Shown here piece after piece: positions 35,006 to 42,837 of a stretch of 64,000 nucleotides of DNA. Source of the DNA: Solobacterium sp. GTDB lineage: Bacteria > Bacillota_I > Bacilli_A > Erysipelotrichales > Erysipelotrichaceae. The notes beneath the pieces are model-generated. The model ran no database searches. It was not told the DNA's origin and saw only the letters and a program-made list of their open reading frames with translations. Within the stretch, counting starts at the first letter, position 1. Each line of letters begins with the position of its first letter. Made by a program: the position numbers and the translations under genes. The stretch is from assembly GCA_017432325.1 (NCBI GenBank), contig JAFRJJ010000083.1, positions 1-64,000 on the forward strand, written 5' to 3'.

Positions 35006-35584
35006 ATGAAACTGCTGGAAGAAAGAATCATACAGGATGGCAGAATTCTGCCCGGAGATGTACTGAAAATCGATAATTTTCTGAATCACCAGATCGATGT
35101 CAGGCTGATGGATCAGATTGGAGATGAATTTTACAGATTATTTAAAGATACTGCACCGACCCGTATTATGACGATCGAAGCGAGCGGCATTGCGATCGCA
35201 ATGTCCACTTCCAGGAGCTTCGGATATCTGCCGATCGTCTTTGCAAAGAAAACAGCCGCTTCAAACATGTCAAAGGATGTCTATCAGGCAAAAGAACATT
35301 CCTATACGAGAAATGTTGATTATACCGTTCACGTAGCCAAAAACTACCTGCATGAAGGCGACCGTGTACTGATCCTTGATGATTTTCTGGCGAACGGAGA
35401 AGCAATGAAGGCTCTGATCAGCATTTGTGAGCAGGCTGGCGCGGAAGTCGTAGGCTGCGGTGCTGTTGTTGCCAAGACCTATCAGCCCGGCGAAAGAACA
35501 TTAAAAGAAAAAGGCTATAAGGTAGAAGTGCTTGCCCGCGTCAAATCCATGTCGGATGACGGAACGATCGAATTTGAAGACTGA
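35006..35584 (+). CDS. xpt: Xanthine phosphoribosyltransferase
   Basis: A 192-residue purine salvage enzyme that makes XMP from xanthine and PRPP. The ATG at 35006 follows AGGAGG. The N-terminus KLLEERIIQDG...LKIDNFLNHQ and the PRPP motif VLILDDFLANGEA are typical of Xpt. In relatives a guanine riboswitch often precedes xpt; none is visible in the short upstream region. It stands alone with a terminator at its stop. Confidence 0.95.
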   Translation: MKLLEERIIQDGRILPGDVLKIDNFLNHQIDVRLMDQIGDEFYRLFKDTAPTRIMTIEASGIAIAMSTSRSFGYLPIVFAKKTAASNMSKDVYQAKEHSYTRNVDYTVHVAKNYLHEGDRVLILDDFLANGEAMKALISICEQAGAEVVGCGAVVAKTYQPGERTLKEKGYKVEVLARVKSMSDDGTIEFED

Positions 35585-35610
35585 ATCCTGCTTCACGCAG
35601 GATTTTCTTT
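35584..35610 (+). terminator. Terminator of xpt, abutting the stop codon
   Basis: AATCCTGC (35584-35591) and GCAGGATT (35597-35604) pair around TTCAC, followed by TTCTTTT. The first base is the last base of the stop codon. Confidence 0.88.
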
Positions 35611-35648
35611 TATCCGGCAGAAACATCTCCGGTCATGAAAGCTGTTTT

Positions 35649-35678
35649 CTGACCGATTCGGATGATTCGATTTATAAT
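35649..35678 (+). promoter_or_regulatory. plsY promoter placing the start codon at +1
   Basis: CTGACC (35649-35654) and a consensus TATAAT (35673-35678) are 18 bases apart. The ATG of plsY begins only 6 bases after the -10. Confidence 0.6.
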
Positions 35679-35684
35679 ACTTTT

Positions 35685-36320
35685 ATGAATACTCATATTA
35701 CGCACAGGCTGATCGTTCTGGTCTTATCATATCTGCTCGGCTGTATCCTGACAGGCGAGATCGTTTCCCATGCTGTTGCGCATAAACCCGCATCAGAACT
35801 CGGCGGATCGGGCAACCCCGGCATGGCAAACATCACCTCGCACCTGGGTATCGTACCGGGACTGACCGTCTTGTTCGGAGATCTGCTGAAATGCGGACTG
35901 GCAATGCTGATGGCATATAAACTGTTTCCGGAAGAAGGACGGATCATACTCTTTTATGCGGGACTCGGCGCATCATTCGGTCACTGCCTGCCCTTCTGGC
36001 ATCAGTTCAAAGGCGGAAAAGCTGTCGCGACATCATCCCTCGCCCTGTTTGTATTCTCACCCACGTGGGGACTGCTGTCTTTGGCGATCGGTCTGATCAT
36101 CACACTTATTTCAGGATACTTCTCCCTCGGAGGCGTCAGTATTCCCTTCTTCTTCCTGTTTCCTGCATACTTTGTATATGGAAAAGAATGCTTCATCCTG
36201 GCAGTGATCCTGTTCCTGCTGTGTTTCTTCCGCCATTATCCATATGGAAAAAACTTCCCCGCAGGTGCAGGGAAGAAAACATACCTTCTGAAGATCATTG
36301 CTCAGAAACTGAAGAAATGA
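35685..36320 (+). CDS. plsY: Glycerol-3-phosphate acyltransferase PlsY
   Basis: A 211-residue polytopic membrane protein that transfers acyl groups from acyl phosphate to glycerol-3-phosphate. Motifs are GSGNPGMANITS, GHCLPFWHQFKGGKAVAT and the C-terminal FFRHYPYGKN. About five membrane helices are visible. The ATG at 35685 is chosen by family length. No ribosome binding site precedes it, and a TATAAT lies 6 bases upstream, so the mRNA may be leaderless. It is convergent with and directly abuts the next gene. Confidence 0.92.
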   Translation: MNTHITHRLIVLVLSYLLGCILTGEIVSHAVAHKPASELGGSGNPGMANITSHLGIVPGLTVLFGDLLKCGLAMLMAYKLFPEEGRIILFYAGLGASFGHCLPFWHQFKGGKAVATSSLALFVFSPTWGLLSLAIGLIITLISGYFSLGGVSIPFFFLFPAYFVYGKECFILAVILFLLCFFRHYPYGKNFPAGAGKKTYLLKIIAQKLKK

Positions 36321-37190
36321 TCATGATCCAAGTTCATTCCATAATGTGAAACCAAGGATCAATAAACCGCCCAGGATCTGAACTGCGCTGATCGGTTCCG
36401 ACAATATCAATACAGAGATCATGACTGCCGTCAGAGGATCCAGATAGCTGAGTATCGCTGTCTTCTGTCCCAGCAGTTCTTTTAATGCAGAAAAATAAAG
36501 ACAATATGTTATACCCGTATGTACAGCTCCGACTGTCAGAAGACACAGCCAGCCTACAGTATCCATTCCCGCAAAACTGATCCCTCCTGTCATCATCACA
36601 TACGGAAATACAACAATGACTGCCGCAAGGAACTGCAGAAAAGTCCTGTGAATGCCTTCAACGCCCTGTATCATCTTATTCATCATGATAACAAACGCAT
36701 AAAGACAGGCAGCACCCAATCCATACAGAATCCCTGTCAGATGGGAACTTCCGGTACTCAGATCACCGATACCCGTGATCAGAACAATACCTAGTGTAGA
36801 CATACCGAAACAGATCCACTGTTTGAGTGTCATCGGCTCATGAAATACGATAGGACATAAAACAGTCACGATCACAGGCGCAAAATAATAACTCAAGGTA
36901 GCCGCGGAAACTGTCGTATATCTGTACGCTTCAAACAGCAGGATCCAGTTGAAACCCATTGCAACTCCTGACAGCAGAAGCAATGGAAGCTGTTTCCGGA
37001 TCTGACGGAATCCGCCCAGATTCTTTGTCAGAATGAGATACATTCCGATCAGCACGACCGCAAGCACAGCACGAAACAGCGCGATCTCTCCGGAAGTCAT
37101 CGGGATCCTGCGCACAAAAAGACTGATCGTACCGAATACGATCACTGCAGTGATCAGTTTCATTTCAGCAGTTTGCTTCATATTTGTCAT
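36321..37190 (-). CDS. EamA/DMT family transporter
   Basis: A 289-residue transporter with about ten membrane helices in two EamA repeats. It exports or imports small metabolites; the substrate is unknown. Seen are FGTISLFVRRIPMTSGEIALFRA in the first repeat and LSYLDPLTAVMISVLILSEP in the second, with Pro and Glu in the usual places. No good ribosome binding site precedes the ATG at 37190; a second ATG three codons in is possible. Its stop abuts the plsY stop with no terminator between. Confidence 0.9.
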   Translation of the reverse strand: MTNMKQTAEMKLITAVIVFGTISLFVRRIPMTSGEIALFRAVLAVVLIGMYLILTKNLGGFRQIRKQLPLLLLSGVAMGFNWILLFEAYRYTTVSAATLSYYFAPVIVTVLCPIVFHEPMTLKQWICFGMSTLGIVLITGIGDLSTGSSHLTGILYGLGAACLYAFVIMMNKMIQGVEGIHRTFLQFLAAVIVVFPYVMMTGGISFAGMDTVGWLCLLTVGAVHTGITYCLYFSALKELLGQKTAILSYLDPLTAVMISVLILSEPISAVQILGGLLILGFTLWNELGS

Positions 37191-37227
37191 AATAACTTAT
37201 TCATACCAAAAAGAACATGATTCAGCA

Positions 37228-38052
37228 CTATAGAATCAGCTGTTCACCGCAATGAAGATAATTCAGCTGCCCGTTCATAATGTCCTTCATTTTTTCATAC
37301 GGTTCTGTACCCGTACAGTGGCAGGTAAAGAAGACTGTATTCCGTTTTTTCAGCTCCTGCGCGGTAACGATGATGTCATTGATTTCTTCATCAGTATACC
37401 CGCGGGAATGATTCATGGTATGGAATCCGCTGACAACATAATCAGGATCTTTTCCGTACCGTTGATTGAATTCTTCCAGAATATTCAGGATACCGCGATG
37501 CGCACAGCCGGAAAACAGCACACTCATATCATTCTCACAGATCACAAGGTACTGTTCATGTCCGAACATATCATTCACAAGTTCACCGTTGATCTTCTGC
37601 TTCAGATGATCATTGGTGTGATACATCGGGCGACCCAGAGGAACAGCAGAAAACAGGAATATACCCTGATCGATCTCATGATCACCGCTGACCCGGACGA
37701 TCCGCTCATTATTTTTCAGCTCAGGGTCCAGCCCGATATACACCGGAATTCCATTTCTCATGGAATAGTATCCACCGAATGCAGAATCCTGAATAAACAC
37801 TTTCGCTGCAGGATTGATCTCCAGGAAGCGTGCCAGTCCTCCTCCATGATCGTTATGACCATGGGAGATGATGACTGTATCTGCCTGAGAGAGATCAACC
37901 CCAAGCTTCTCCGCATTCTTTTCAAACAGATCCGAAGCACCGGTATCCATCAGGATCCTGTGCTCCCCTGTTTCGATCCACAGGCTGAGACCGTGCTCGG
38001 TACCGCACCCGCACACGCCTTCCGTATTTTCAACAAGATCAATGATTTTCAT
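37228..38052 (-). CDS. MBL-fold metallohydrolase
   Basis: A 274-residue metallo-beta-lactamase-fold enzyme. The zinc motif is SHGHNDHGGG, followed by further ligands in SGCAHRG and the C-terminal CHCTGTEP. It resembles the DHPA-phosphate synthase-like branch of the superfamily. GAGGAGG precedes the ATG. It starts 10 bases after the aldo/keto reductase stop, so the two are co-transcribed. Confidence 0.88.
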   Translation of the reverse strand: MKIIDLVENTEGVCGCGTEHGLSLWIETGEHRILMDTGASDLFEKNAEKLGVDLSQADTVIISHGHNDHGGGLARFLEINPAAKVFIQDSAFGGYYSMRNGIPVYIGLDPELKNNERIVRVSGDHEIDQGIFLFSAVPLGRPMYHTNDHLKQKINGELVNDMFGHEQYLVICENDMSVLFSGCAHRGILNILEEFNQRYGKDPDYVVSGFHTMNHSRGYTDEEINDIIVTAQELKKRNTVFFTCHCTGTEPYEKMKDIMNGQLNYLHCGEQLIL

Positions 38053-38062
38053 AATTTCCTCC

Positions 38063-39034
38063 TCAACCGGCCGCCACAGGTCCCTTCAGCGGATGCGGAA
38101 GATAAAATTCTTCCAGATACCTGATATCCTCATCTGCCAGTATCAGATCGACCGATCTGACAGCCTCATCAAAGTGCGAGATCTTTGTTGCCCCGACGAT
38201 CGGTGCTGCACCCTTGGAAAGCAGCCAGGCAAGCGCAACTTCACTCATGGACACATGATATTTTTGGGCTGTTTCATTGACCCGCTCTACGATCTTCAGG
38301 TCATTCTCCATCGCATGATCATATCTTCTGCGGATCGTCCGGTCGCTTTGCGAACGAAGTGAATCAGAAGTCCAGCCTGCATGTGCCAGGTGTCCGCCTG
38401 CCAGAGGAGAATAAGGGATCAGCGAAACATTGAACTGACGGCATACAGGGATCATTTCCCGTTCATCCTCACGGTAAAGCAGGTTGTAGTGGTTCTGCAT
38501 CGTTGAGAACATCGTCCATCCATGCTGTTGGGCACAGATCTGCATGTTATGGAACTGATAAGCGTACATCGAAGAAGCGCCGAGTGCCCTGACCTTGCCT
38601 GCCTTTACAAGAGAGTCCAATGTTTCCAAGGTCTCTTCGATCGGCGTATCATAGTCAAACCGATGGATCTGGTAGAGATCCAGGTAGTCTGTTCCGAGTC
38701 TCTCTAGTGTTCCGTCGATCTCTCTCAGAATTGCGGTCCTGCTGAGTTTTCCCTCATTGAAATATACTTTTGACGCAAGAACTGCCTGATCCCTGGGAAT
38801 ACCAAGATGCTTCAGGGCTTTTCCGATATATTTCTCGCTTGTTCCACCGCTGTACTGATTGGCAGTATCAATGAAATTAATGCCCAGATCGAATGCGTGA
38901 GCGATCATTTCTTCAGTTTCCTTTTCTTCCAGGGTCCACTGATAATACTCATCTGACCGCTTTCCGAAGGACATGCCGCCTAAACAGATGTCAGAGATCC
39001 TGATACCGGTACTGCCTATTTCTTTATAATTCAT
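38063..39034 (-). CDS. Aldo/keto reductase
   Basis: A 323-residue NADPH-dependent oxidoreductase. The catalytic tetrad is visible as Asp in FIDTANQYSGG (with Tyr), Lys in VLASKVYF and His in QIHRFD. The C-terminal PIVGATKISHFDEAV binds the NADPH phosphate. The likely substrate is an aldehyde or ketosugar. AGGGGG precedes the ATG. It is the first gene of a two-gene unit with the MBL hydrolase. Confidence 0.93.
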   Translation of the reverse strand: MNYKEIGSTGIRISDICLGGMSFGKRSDEYYQWTLEEKETEEMIAHAFDLGINFIDTANQYSGGTSEKYIGKALKHLGIPRDQAVLASKVYFNEGKLSRTAILREIDGTLERLGTDYLDLYQIHRFDYDTPIEETLETLDSLVKAGKVRALGASSMYAYQFHNMQICAQQHGWTMFSTMQNHYNLLYREDEREMIPVCRQFNVSLIPYSPLAGGHLAHAGWTSDSLRSQSDRTIRRRYDHAMENDLKIVERVNETAQKYHVSMSEVALAWLLSKGAAPIVGATKISHFDEAVRSVDLILADEDIRYLEEFYLPHPLKGPVAAG

Positions 39035-39094
39035 ATACTGCCCCCTAAGATACCTGAACAGACATATAGTACCATTGAATCGGTTACAGCATAT

Positions 39095-39141
39095 AAAAAA
39101 GGAGCTGTTTCGCTCCGGATGATTCCGGGTCCGACAGCTCC
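39095..39141 (-). terminator. Terminator of the HPr-D-LDH gene
   Basis: On the minus strand GGAGCTGT pairs with ACAGCTCC around an internal stem and is followed by TTTTTTATA. Confidence 0.85.
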
Positions 39142-39157
39142 ATGATATGAATAATGC

Positions 39158-40453
39158 TTATTTGACTTCGGCAATACCGAGTTCTCTGCCTCTGTTGAAG
39201 TTGCGTGCGTTTTCCATTGTGGTTGCCGCAATTGCCTGCAGAGCTTCTCTCGTGAAGAATGCCTGGTGTGATGTCAGAACAACGTTCGGGAACATTGTCA
39301 GTCTTGCAGTGATATCTGTTTCCAGATAGTCATCGGAATGGTCTGTGTAAACGTTGGAATCTTCACCCTCATAAACGTCAAGTGCTACAGCGTGGAATTT
39401 ACGTGCCTTGAGTGCATCGATCAGTGCTTCAGCATCGATCAGTCCGCCGCGCGCTGTATTGACCAGCATGACATTGTCTTTCATCAAAGCGATCGTATCT
39501 TTGTTGATCATATGATATGTTCCGCCTTCACCCATGATCAGCGGTGCATGGAGGGAGATCAGGTCTGATTTACGCAGCAGTTCTTCCTTGGTAACATATG
39601 TCAGAAGTCCTTCATCAACGAGTTTCTGGTTCGGATATGCATCCCAGCCGATAACTGTCATGCCATAACCCTTGCAGATACGCGCAAAGCACTGTCCGAT
39701 TCTTCCTGTACCGAGGATACCTGCTGTCTTGTTATGCAGGTCAAGTCCGAGCAGTCCGCTCAGTGCGAAGTTGTTGTCGTTGACTTTGTTGTAAGCTTTG
39801 CAGAGTCTGCGGTTAGCAGCCTGGATAATGGACATTGCATGTTCAGCAACAGCATACGGTGAATATGCAGGAACACGTACAACTGTCATTCCGCATTCTT
39901 TAGCTGCAGTCATATCAACATTGTTGAATCCTGCGCAGCGGAGGAGGATCAGCTTGACGCCGCCTTCATGGAGTTCTTCAACAACACTTCTCGGGCATTC
40001 GTCATTAACGAAGATACATACAGCATCGTATCCATGAGCCAGGTTAGCTGTTTCAGGTGTCAGTCTGGTCGTGAAGTAATGGATATCGCAGTTATAAGCT
40101 GTAGGGCCCTTGTCCTTTGCAAGTTCGCTGAAGAACAGTCTGTCATAGTCTTTTGTACCGAAGAAAGCAACACGCAGCGGTTTTGCAGAATGCTCTTCTG
40201 CCTTATGGCGCAGATCATGTAAAACCTTTTCAACTGCTTCTTCTTCATCCGGTCCTTCGATCGTCACCTCAAGTTCGGCACCTTGTTTTGCGCCGAGAGC
40301 GAGCAGCTGGAGAACGTTGTTTCCTGAAGCTGTTTTTCCATTATAAGCAAATGTTACAGCTGACTGCAGCTGAACACATGTCTGGGAAATCGTAACAGCG
40401 GGACGTGCATGCAATCCTTCAGGATCTGTTAATACGTAGGTAAAAGATTTCAT
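39158..40453 (-). CDS. HPr domain fused to D-lactate (2-hydroxyacid) dehydrogenase
   Basis: A 431-residue two-domain protein. Residues 1-85 are an HPr phosphocarrier domain with GLHARPA, including His15 and Arg17, the site phosphorylated by enzyme I. The usual Lys45-Ser46 pair reads Asn45-Asn46, and LLALGAKQGAE keeps the rest of the helix. Residues 92-425 are a D-LDH with NAD-binding GTGRIG (248-253), catalytic Arg335 in NTARGG, Asp359 and Glu364 in LDVYEGE, and His396 in TSHQAFFT. It would reduce pyruvate to D-lactate. AAGGAG precedes the ATG, and the frame is continuous, so this is not an assembly of two genes. I know of no described HPr-LDH enzyme. Confidence 0.93.
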   Translation of the reverse strand: MKSFTYVLTDPEGLHARPAVTISQTCVQLQSAVTFAYNGKTASGNNVLQLLALGAKQGAELEVTIEGPDEEEAVEKVLHDLRHKAEEHSAKPLRVAFFGTKDYDRLFFSELAKDKGPTAYNCDIHYFTTRLTPETANLAHGYDAVCIFVNDECPRSVVEELHEGGVKLILLRCAGFNNVDMTAAKECGMTVVRVPAYSPYAVAEHAMSIIQAANRRLCKAYNKVNDNNFALSGLLGLDLHNKTAGILGTGRIGQCFARICKGYGMTVIGWDAYPNQKLVDEGLLTYVTKEELLRKSDLISLHAPLIMGEGGTYHMINKDTIALMKDNVMLVNTARGGLIDAEALIDALKARKFHAVALDVYEGEDSNVYTDHSDDYLETDITARLTMFPNVVLTSHQAFFTREALQAIAATTMENARNFNRGRELGIAEVK

Positions 40454-40603
40454 TATATTTCTCCTTCTTCCTTAAGCCATGATAGTCTGCAGATCAGTTT
40501 CTATCATTTCCTTAACTGATTATATTGTAAATCATTTAGTGCTCATCTTATACCAAAACATTTTCAAGCCGTTATTTTTTTAGCAGTGAACATACTGTTT
40601 TTT

Positions 40604-41893
40604 TTACATGTTGCGTATGATATCAGCATATGCGTATCCGGAGTCTTTTATGATCCGTTTTTTTGTCGCATAATCAACATAGATCAGACCGAATCTCGGA
40701 TCATATCCTTCCGCCCATTCAAAATTATCCGTAAGCGACCAATACTGGTATCCAAGTACAGGGATCCCTTCCTTTACAGCACGGGTAACTCCTTCCAGAT
40801 ATTCCCTGATAAAACCGATCCTCTTTTCATCATGAACGCAGCCATCCTCCGATACCCTGTCATTCAGCGAGATCCCGTTTTCCGTGATCAGCAGAGGCAG
40901 GTGATATCGCTGATAATAAAACCTGAGAACCCAGTACAATCCGCGCCCGTCAATTGGCCAGCCCAGGCTGGATCTTTTTTCTTCAGGTATCACGTCACCT
41001 TTTTTCAGCCAGGGTGAATAAAAGTTGATACCGATAAAATCAAAATCACACTGCATAACTGCCATATCTTTTTGGAATGAACGGAACACCCCGTAAATAC
41101 TGACCGGTTTTCCCAGTACAGCCGGATCTGACCACCATCTGTTCGAAGTCGTCCCCACTCTTGAATAAAAGCTATCACGATATGCTTTCTCAATATCTTC
41201 AGCATTTTCACTGAGCGGAATATATGCACCTGCAGACACTGCACTGCCGATCATCGGTTTTCTGACCGCATACTTCCGGATCGTACGGACACCGGCAGCC
41301 TGTGCTTTCAGGACGATCCTTGTCAATCTGTTCAGGCTGAATATGTTTTTCCGAAACGGCGCATGAAGTCCGTTCAGGTAACCGTTCCAAACAAAGCAGT
41401 GGACCTCATTCATTACCATCCACCACACTGCACGGTCAGACAGCTTTTCAACGACTGCTTTGACATATTCCCTGAACAGCGGAATGATGTCCTCCGTAAG
41501 CCATCCGCCCTTTCTGTCAGCCCAGACCGGCAGATCCCAATGATACAATGTGATCATCGGTTCGATCCCTGCATTCAAAAGCTCATCAACAAGACCGGAA
41601 TAAAACTGCAGGCCTTTTTCACTGATCACGCCTTCCTCTGGCATCACTCTTGGCCAGCTGACAGAAAAACGGTATGATCTCAGCCCCATCTGCTTCATTA
41701 AAGCGATATCTTCTCTGTAATGATGATAGTGATCACATCCATCATGACATGAATCACCGTTTTTGATCTTATCAGCCGGAGCAATGTCCCATATGCTCGG
41801 ACTCTTTCCGTCCGCGTCAAAAGCCCCTTCGATCTGCGCGGCAGATGAAGCTGCTCCCCAAAGAAAACTGTCACCAAACACTTTATTCATCAT
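40604..41893 (-). CDS. Beta-glucosidase (GH1)
   Basis: A 429-residue GH1 enzyme. FLWGAASSAAQIEGA and the nucleophile Glu in TENGIS are clear. The C-terminal NFEWAEGYDPRFGLIYVDY is typical of non-phosphorylated beta-glucosidases rather than 6-phospho enzymes. The acid/base motif reads VMNEVH instead of NEP. The start has two adjacent ATGs without a ribosome binding site, and TAGAAT lies 4 bases upstream. The gene follows a terminator, so it may be leaderless. Confidence 0.9.
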   Translation of the reverse strand: MMNKVFGDSFLWGAASSAAQIEGAFDADGKSPSIWDIAPADKIKNGDSCHDGCDHYHHYREDIALMKQMGLRSYRFSVSWPRVMPEEGVISEKGLQFYSGLVDELLNAGIEPMITLYHWDLPVWADRKGGWLTEDIIPLFREYVKAVVEKLSDRAVWWMVMNEVHCFVWNGYLNGLHAPFRKNIFSLNRLTRIVLKAQAAGVRTIRKYAVRKPMIGSAVSAGAYIPLSENAEDIEKAYRDSFYSRVGTTSNRWWSDPAVLGKPVSIYGVFRSFQKDMAVMQCDFDFIGINFYSPWLKKGDVIPEEKRSSLGWPIDGRGLYWVLRFYYQRYHLPLLITENGISLNDRVSEDGCVHDEKRIGFIREYLEGVTRAVKEGIPVLGYQYWSLTDNFEWAEGYDPRFGLIYVDYATKKRIIKDSGYAYADIIRNM

Positions 41894-41904
41894 ATCTATT
41901 CTAC

Positions 41905-41933
41905 CAAAAAGACCGGCCGTTCACAGGCCAGCC
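41905..41933 (-). terminator. Terminator of the acyl-CoA synthetase/acyltransferase operon
   Basis: On the minus strand GGCTGGCC pairs with GGCCGGTC (two G-T pairs) around 7 bases and is followed by TTTTT. It lies right before the GH1 gene. Confidence 0.7.
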
Positions 41934-41939
41934 TTTACG

Positions 41940-42836
41940 TCATTTATAATCAAATCCGCTTTCTTCGTTCAGAGGCTGTTCCAGCAGTTCCGGATGAGCG
42001 AATAAATGCTTGATCAGTTTCAGGCTTTTTGCAAAATAGAAACCGTCACCGATACGTTCATCCAGAGTTGCCCCTATATCGATCACATCCCTGATCTCTT
42101 TATGTCCATCATCCATCAGGATCTCTTCTTTATGCAGTGTGCCGATCGTGACCATAATGGAATTTGTTCCGTAATTGTTCAGGTGATGATAAACGGAAGG
42201 ACACTTGATACTTCCCAGATTTGAAACAAGGATCGTTGTATAATTCGGATCTCCCTCTGTAAGGAATCCCGGATTAACTCCCCAGTAGTCGAGCACCCTG
42301 ACTGTCCAGACAATGAACATCAGAAGCAGCCTGGGAAGCTTTGCCAGTTTTGCCATCAGCTCATCGATACTGCCTGCCGATACACCCTCCGTCTTTCTGG
42401 ATTCTTTGACATCTCCGACGATCTTCCTGGCGATCTCATTGACAGTATCCGTATCTTTCGGAACAAGTACCATCAAAGCCTCATCAGCCCCGTCTGTGAA
42501 CCTTTTTTTCGCCACAAAGCTAAGACTGATATCATAGCGCTGATAGATCCTTCCGCCCTGGATAAACCGGTTCATGACCGGACGCTCACGGACCATTCTT
42601 GCAAGGGCTGTGATCACACAGTGGAAGATGGTTGTTTTATAGTCGATATCCCCGCTGTTTTTTTCATTCAGATATCTGACCAGTTCTGTTGCATCGATCG
42701 TTTCATGCAGAAAGACTTCATTATCGCAGCGATTAGGCATCAGCAGTGACATGATCATCTGCAGCCCATGACCATCTCTGACCAGGGCACCGTCCTTTCT
42801 GTCACCGAATCTTCGTTTCATTACTTTATCCGACAT
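41940..42836 (-). CDS. 2-oxoacid dehydrogenase E2-like acyltransferase without lipoyl domain
   Basis: A 298-residue protein with the CAT/E2 catalytic fold but no lipoyl or subunit-binding domain. The ATG at 42836 follows AAGGAT and is coupled to the stop of the synthetase gene. Seen are YKTTIFHCVITALARMV, SFVAKKRF and, where E2 enzymes have the catalytic HxxxDG, the sequence TLDERIGDGFYF with Glu instead of His. It may transfer acyl groups from CoA or act as a non-catalytic partner. The tight pairing with an acyl-CoA synthetase suggests a shared acyl-CoA substrate. Confidence 0.82.
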   Translation of the reverse strand: MSDKVMKRRFGDRKDGALVRDGHGLQMIMSLLMPNRCDNEVFLHETIDATELVRYLNEKNSGDIDYKTTIFHCVITALARMVRERPVMNRFIQGGRIYQRYDISLSFVAKKRFTDGADEALMVLVPKDTDTVNEIARKIVGDVKESRKTEGVSAGSIDELMAKLAKLPRLLLMFIVWTVRVLDYWGVNPGFLTEGDPNYTTILVSNLGSIKCPSVYHHLNNYGTNSIMVTIGTLHKEEILMDDGHKEIRDVIDIGATLDERIGDGFYFAKSLKLIKHLFAHPELLEQPLNEESGFDYK

Positions 42837-42837
42837 A

